Positions 5,583-8,908 of a DNA stretch of 8,908 nt are shown in pieces; the first letter of the stretch is position 1; each line of letters begins with the position of its first letter. The notes under the pieces were generated by a model that was not told the DNA's origin, searched no databases, and saw only the letters and a list, made by a program, of their open reading frames with translations. This DNA comes from an uncultured Clostridia bacterium (GTDB lineage Bacteria > Bacillota_A > Clostridia > Oscillospirales > Oscillospiraceae), in the NCBI GenBank assembly GCA_946405325.1, contig CAMJGU010000027.1, positions 1 to 8,908 on the forward strand. The letters run 5' to 3'. Made by a program: the position numbers and the translations under genes.

Positions 5583-6958
5583 AGCTCGTTCTCCTTGATG
5601 TCAGAAAGGATCTCGTCGTGCAGGGAGTCGATGATCTCCAGCGAACGCTTCGAAAGCTCCGCGTTCTTGTTGCGCTTGCCCTTGACGCGGTAGCCCAGCG
5701 GCGGAATGATGCCGAAGTTGACGTTCATCGGCTGGAACTCCGTCACGCTGCCGTTGCTGACGTACAGCCCCAGCGCGCCGATGGCGGTCTCCTGCGGGAA
5801 GTCCACGGGTGCTTTCCCCTCCAGCCGCCGCGCCAGCTCCACGCCCACGAGGAAACCGGACGCCGCGGACTCCACGTAGCCCTCCACGCCGGTCATCTGC
5901 CCCGCAAACGCGATGCGCGGGTCGGCGATGAGCCGATAGTAGCGGTCCAGCAGCCGCGGGGAATCAAGGTATGTATTGCGGTGCATGACGCCGTAGCGCA
6001 CGAACTCCGCGTTTTTGAGGGCGGGAATCATCGAAAAGACGCGTTTCTGCTCCGGAAAGCGCAGATGCGTCTGGAAGCCCACGAGGTTGTAGACGCTGCC
6101 CTCGGAATTATCGCGGCGCAGCTGTACCACGGCATAGGGCTCCTTCCCCGTCTTGGGATCTTTGAGTCCGCGCGGCTTGAGCGGGCCATAGCAGAGCGTG
6201 TCGCGCCCGCGGCGCGCCATGACCTCGACGGGCATGCAGCCCTCGAACACATTCTTATCCTCAAAGCCGTGCACCGGCGCTTCCTCCGCCGTGGTCAAGG
6301 CTTCCCAGAAGGCGAGGTACTCTGCCTCGGTCATCGGGCAGTTTACATAATCCGCCGTCCCCTTGTCGTAGCGGGAGGCGAACCAGGCGCTGTCCATGTC
6401 GACGCTCTCAAAGGTCACCAGCGGCGCCGCGGCGTCAAAGAAGTGCAGGGTATGCGGACGCTCTGCGGCCGCGCTGTTTTGATCCGCCGCGTCATCCCCG
6501 CCGCCGATCTTGCGCACGATGGCGTCCGCCAGCGCATCGCTCGTCAGCGGGCCGGAGGCGACGACGACGATCCCCTCCGCGGGGATCTCCGTCACCTCGC
6601 CGTCCACGACGGTGATATTGGGATGGCTGCGCACGCGCTCAGTGACGAGCCGCGCAAAGCCGTGGCGGTCAACGGCGAGCGCTCCGCCCGCCTCCACGCG
6701 GGTCTCGTCCGCGCAGCGAAGGATCAGCGAGCCGAGACGGCGCATCTCCTCCTTGAGGAGGCCCACCGCGTTTTCCAGCTGGTCCGAGCGCAGGGAGTTG
6801 GAGCAGCAAAGCTCCGCAAAATTGTCGGTTTCATGGGCGGGCGTGCGCTTTTGCGGCTTCATCTCCCGCAGCGTTACGGACACGCCGCGCTGCGCCAGCT
6901 GCCACGCGCACTCGCTGCCCGCGAGGCCCGCCCCGATCACTGTTACCTGATTGCTCAT
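5579..6958 (-). CDS. trmFO: Methylenetetrahydrofolate-tRNA-(uracil-5-)-methyltransferase TrmFO
   Basis: TrmFO makes 5-methyluridine at position 54 of tRNA, using methylenetetrahydrofolate as carbon donor and FAD/NAD(P)H as reductant. The N-terminal Rossmann motif [10 protein letters not shown] (7-16) binds FAD. The family pieces CCSNS (C51, C52), DRHGFARLV and [19 protein letters not shown] follow, with C241 matching the second conserved redox cysteine. The C-terminal [20 protein letters not shown] closes the FAD site. At 459 residues it is longer than the usual 430-440. The excess is mostly an Ala/Asp/Gly-rich insertion at about 151-168 ([17 protein letters not shown]) before the FFDAAAPLV motif. 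Its ATG overlaps the topA stop as ATGA and its TGA overlaps the plsX ATG, so it is translationally coupled on both sides. Confidence 0.96.
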   Translation of the reverse strand: MSNQVTVIGAGLAGSECAWQLAQRGVSVTLREMKPQKRTPAHETDNFAELCCSNSLRSDQLENAVGLLKEEMRRLGSLILRCADETRVEAGGALAVDRHGFARLVTERVRSHPNITVVDGEVTEIPAEGIVVVASGPLTSDALADAIVRKIGGGDDAADQNSAAAERPHTLHFFDAAAPLVTFESVDMDSAWFASRYDKGTADYVNCPMTEAEYLAFWEALTTAEEAPVHGFEDKNVFEGCMPVEVMARRGRDTLCYGPLKPRGLKDPKTGKEPYAVVQLRRDNSEGSVYNLVGFQTHLRFPEQKRVFSMIPALKNAEFVRYGVMHRNTYLDSPRLLDRYYRLIADPRIAFAGQMTGVEGYVESAASGFLVGVELARRLEGKAPVDFPQETAIGALGLYVSNGSVTEFQPMNVNFGIIPPLGYRVKGKRNKNAELSKRSLEIIDSLHDEILSDIKENEL

Positions 6959-8908
6959 TTGTCCTCAAAATCATCCGCATTGACGGTCACCGCTTTGGTT
7001 TTCGTCGTCGTTTTCTTGGTGGCTGTCGTCTTTTTCGCGGCGGTCTTCTTCGTGGTGGTTTTCTTCGCCGCCGTCTTGGTTGTGGCCTTTTTCGCCGCCG
7101 TCTTCCTGGCGGCGGGCTTCTCTTCCGCCTTTTCCTCGGTCGCGGCAGCCGCCGCGGCCTTGCGCGTGTAGCCGCGCTTGTCCTCGGGCACGAAGTTCGC
7201 GCACTCGGGATTGATGCAGTAGGGGCGCTTGTAGCCCTTGCCGGACTTCTTGAACATCGTGTGGCCGCAGACCGGGCAGTCGTCCTTCACCGGCACGTCA
7301 AAGGTCGTGAACTCGCACGCCTTCGCCGGATCCTTGCTGCCGCGGAACTCGCAGGCATAGTAGGTGTACTGCTTGTTGGTCTTTTTGCTCACGCCGGTGC
7401 GCTTCATGAGCCGTCCGCCGCACAGCGGGCAGCGGCCCGGCATCTCGATGACCAGCGGCTTGGTGAACGTGCACTCGGGATAGCCCGGGCAGGCAAGGAA
7501 TCTGCCGAAGCGTCCGGACTTCACCACCATGTTGCGTCCGCAGACGTCGCACTTTTCCTCGCTGACCTCGTCGGGCACCTTCAGGTGCTGCCCCTCCAGA
7601 TCCTCCTCGGCCTTTTTCAGCTCGGCGGAAAACTCGCCGTAAAAGCTGCGCAGAATGTCCTTCCACGGAGTTTTTCCTTCTTCGACGGCGTCCAGCGTTT
7701 CCTCCATGCGGGCGGTGAACTTGGTGTCCACGATGTCGGGGAACTTGTCCTCCATCAGGCCCGTCACCACCGTGCCGAGCGGCGTGGGGCGCAGGTACTT
7801 GCCCTCCTTGACCACATACTCGCGGTCGAGGATGGTGGAGACCGTGGGGGCGTAGGTGGACGGGCGGCCGATGCCGTTTTGCTCCATGGCGCGGATCAGC
7901 GTCGCGTCGGTGTAGCGCACAGGGGGCTGGGTGAAGTGCTGCTCTGGGGTAAAGCCGTCCAGCTCCAGGGTCTGGCCTTCGGTGAGCGGCGGCAGCTTGA
8001 TCGCTTTCTCCTCCCGCTCGTCGTCGCGGGATTCCTCATAGAGCGCGGTGTAGCCCGAAAACTTGAGATCGCTGGCGCTCGCGCGGAACTCGTGGCCGTT
8101 CGCCTCGATCTCCACGCTGATGCTGTCGTAGACCGCGTTCGCCATCTGGCTCGCGAGGAAGCGGCTCCAGATCAGGCGGTACAGGCGGTACTGCTCGCCG
8201 GTGAGGCTCGCCTTGACGCGCTCCGGCGTCAGCTCGACGCTGGAGGGGCGGATCGCCTCATGCGCGTCCTGTGCGCCCGCCTTGGCGCGGAAGCGCCGCG
8301 TCGTCGCGGGATAGTAGTCCTTGCCGTAGCGGCCGAGGATAAACTCCTTGGCGGCGGCGAGCGCCTCCTCGGAGATGCGCAGCGAGTCGGTACGCATGTA
8401 GGTGATGAGACCGACGGTACCCTCGCCCTCAACGTCCACGCCCTCATAGAGCTGCTGCGCGATCGCCATGGTGCGGCGCGGCGTCATGTTCAGCTTGCGG
8501 GACGCCTCCTGCTGGAGCGTCGAGGTGGTGAACGGCGGCGAGGGGGAGCGCTGCTTGTCCGCGCGCTTGATGGTCTTGACGCGGAACGCGGCGCTCTTGG
8601 TGTCCTCGATGATGGCGTCGATCGCCTCGCGGGAATCCGGCTCCGCCTTCTTGCCGTCCTTGCCGTAGTAGTGGGCGAGGAAGGGCTTGCTCTGCGGCGC
8701 GTCCCGCAGCGCCGCCTCCAGCGTCCAATATTCCTCAGGCTTGAACGCCTCGATCTCCTTCTCGCGGTCGTCCACCATGCGCATGGCGACGGACTGCACG
8801 CGCCCCGCGGACAGGCCGCGGCGCACCTTTTTCCACAGCAGCGGCGAGAGCTGATAGCCCACGATGCGGTCGAGGATGCGGCGCGCCTGCTGGGCGTCCA
8901 CCAGATCC
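6955..8908 (-). CDS. topA: DNA topoisomerase I (type IA), N-terminus beyond window
   Basis: TopA relaxes negative supercoils by single-strand passage. About 650 codons are visible; the reading frame is open to the right edge ([20 protein letters not shown]), so the TOPRIM domain, roughly the first 130 residues, is outside. Numbering from the GTG codon at 8901, the active-site tyrosine is Y168 in [10 protein letters not shown] (codon at 8398-8400). DAHEAIRPS is at 212-220 and the [12 protein letters not shown] motif at 343-354. Three four-cysteine zinc-ribbon modules follow: C451/454/471/477, C491/494/517/529 and C542/545/562/567. The protein ends in a 70-residue Lys/Ala/Thr-rich tail (579-648) with a final acidic ADDFEDK. 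The GTG at 8901 is an internal Val codon, not the start. The stop overlaps trmFO by ATGA. Confidence 0.97.
   Translation of the reverse strand, partial: DLVDAQQARRILDRIVGYQLSPLLWKKVRRGLSAGRVQSVAMRMVDDREKEIEAFKPEEYWTLEAALRDAPQSKPFLAHYYGKDGKKAEPDSREAIDAIIEDTKSAAFRVKTIKRADKQRSPSPPFTTSTLQQEASRKLNMTPRRTMAIAQQLYEGVDVEGEGTVGLITYMRTDSLRISEEALAAAKEFILGRYGKDYYPATTRRFRAKAGAQDAHEAIRPSSVELTPERVKASLTGEQYRLYRLIWSRFLASQMANAVYDSISVEIEANGHEFRASASDLKFSGYTALYEESRDDEREEKAIKLPPLTEGQTLELDGFTPEQHFTQPPVRYTDATLIRAMEQNGIGRPSTYAPTVSTILDREYVVKEGKYLRPTPLGTVVTGLMEDKFPDIVDTKFTARMEETLDAVEEGKTPWKDILRSFYGEFSAELKKAEEDLEGQHLKVPDEVSEEKCDVCGRNMVVKSGRFGRFLACPGYPECTFTKPLVIEMPGRCPLCGGRLMKRTGVSKKTNKQYTYYACEFRGSKDPAKACEFTTFDVPVKDDCPVCGHTMFKKSGKGYKRPYCINPECANFVPEDKRGYTRKAAAAAATEEKAEEKPAARKTAAKKATTKTAAKKTTTKKTAAKKTTATKKTTTKTKAVTVNADDFEDK
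7030..7104 (-). repeat. Three 18-bp repeats encoding KTAAKK in the TopA tail
   Basis: Three near-identical 18-base units (7030-7047, 7060-7077, 7087-7104) each encode KTAAKK. They are spaced 30 and 27 bases apart, separated by Thr/Lys-rich spacers. They lie in the C-terminal tail of topA and keep its reading frame. Such a tract is prone to length change by slippage or recombination. The protein segment resembles histone H1-like basic tails in composition. Confidence 0.85.

Noticed and set aside
5618..7171. A 517-codon open frame on the plus strand opposite trmFO and the end of topA
   Set aside because: It is a shadow of trmFO codon usage; the end of its translation is simply the complement of the TopA Lys/Ala/Thr repeat. 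No ribosome binding site or promoter was seen.
8899..8901. GTG at 8901 as a start codon for topA
   Set aside because: The frame is open to the window edge, and upstream codons continue the conserved [10 protein letters not shown] segment, so this is an internal valine.

Overview
This window is core-genome DNA from what looks like a GC-rich member of the Clostridia; an Oscillospiraceae/Ruminococcaceae-type organism is my best guess. The guess rests on the gene order rpmG-secE-nusG-rplK-rplA-rplJ-rplL, a folate-type TrmFO, PlsX, a four-cysteine L33, an L10 leader of the Firmicutes type, AGGAGG ribosome binding sites, and strong GC bias at third codon positions. All thirteen genes lie on the minus strand, so transcription runs from the right edge to the left edge. 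No mobile element, CRISPR array, tRNA or rRNA gene is visible, and no stretch over 300 bases lacks a gene.

Right part (8908 to about 3410): topA (N-terminus beyond the edge), trmFO and plsX are joined by two 4-base ATGA stop/start overlaps and form one translationally coupled block. After a 115-base gap with its own promoter come acpP and then, behind an intrinsic terminator-like hairpin, rnc. The rnc gene ends in a second, strong terminator whose loop is the rnc stop codon. This block mixes DNA supercoiling (TopA), tRNA modification (TrmFO), phospholipid and fatty acid synthesis (PlsX, AcpP) and RNA processing (RNase III).

Left part (about 3410 to 1): a consensus-like promoter starts the rpmG-secE-nusG-rplK-rplA operon (L33, protein translocation, transcription elongation, L11, L1). 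A structured 111-base gap before rplK contains a GTGGGAG string beside a hairpin and is a candidate L1 autoregulatory site. After rplA a second promoter (TTGACT-17-TATAAT) drives rplJ-rplL through an L10 leader whose three mutually complementary segments form a textbook terminator/antiterminator switch. The rplL gene runs off the left edge; rpoB would normally follow.

There is no sign of an exotic new system. The best points for a second look are RNA-level: the candidate L1 site, a possible Shine-Dalgarno-sequestering fold between the L10 attenuator and rplJ, a shared extended -35 sequence in the two ribosomal promoters, and the hairpin between acpP and rnc. At protein level they are the lysine/threonine/alanine repeat tail on TopA and a small insertion in TrmFO. 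Pairings were found by eye; no folding, alignment or database search was run.
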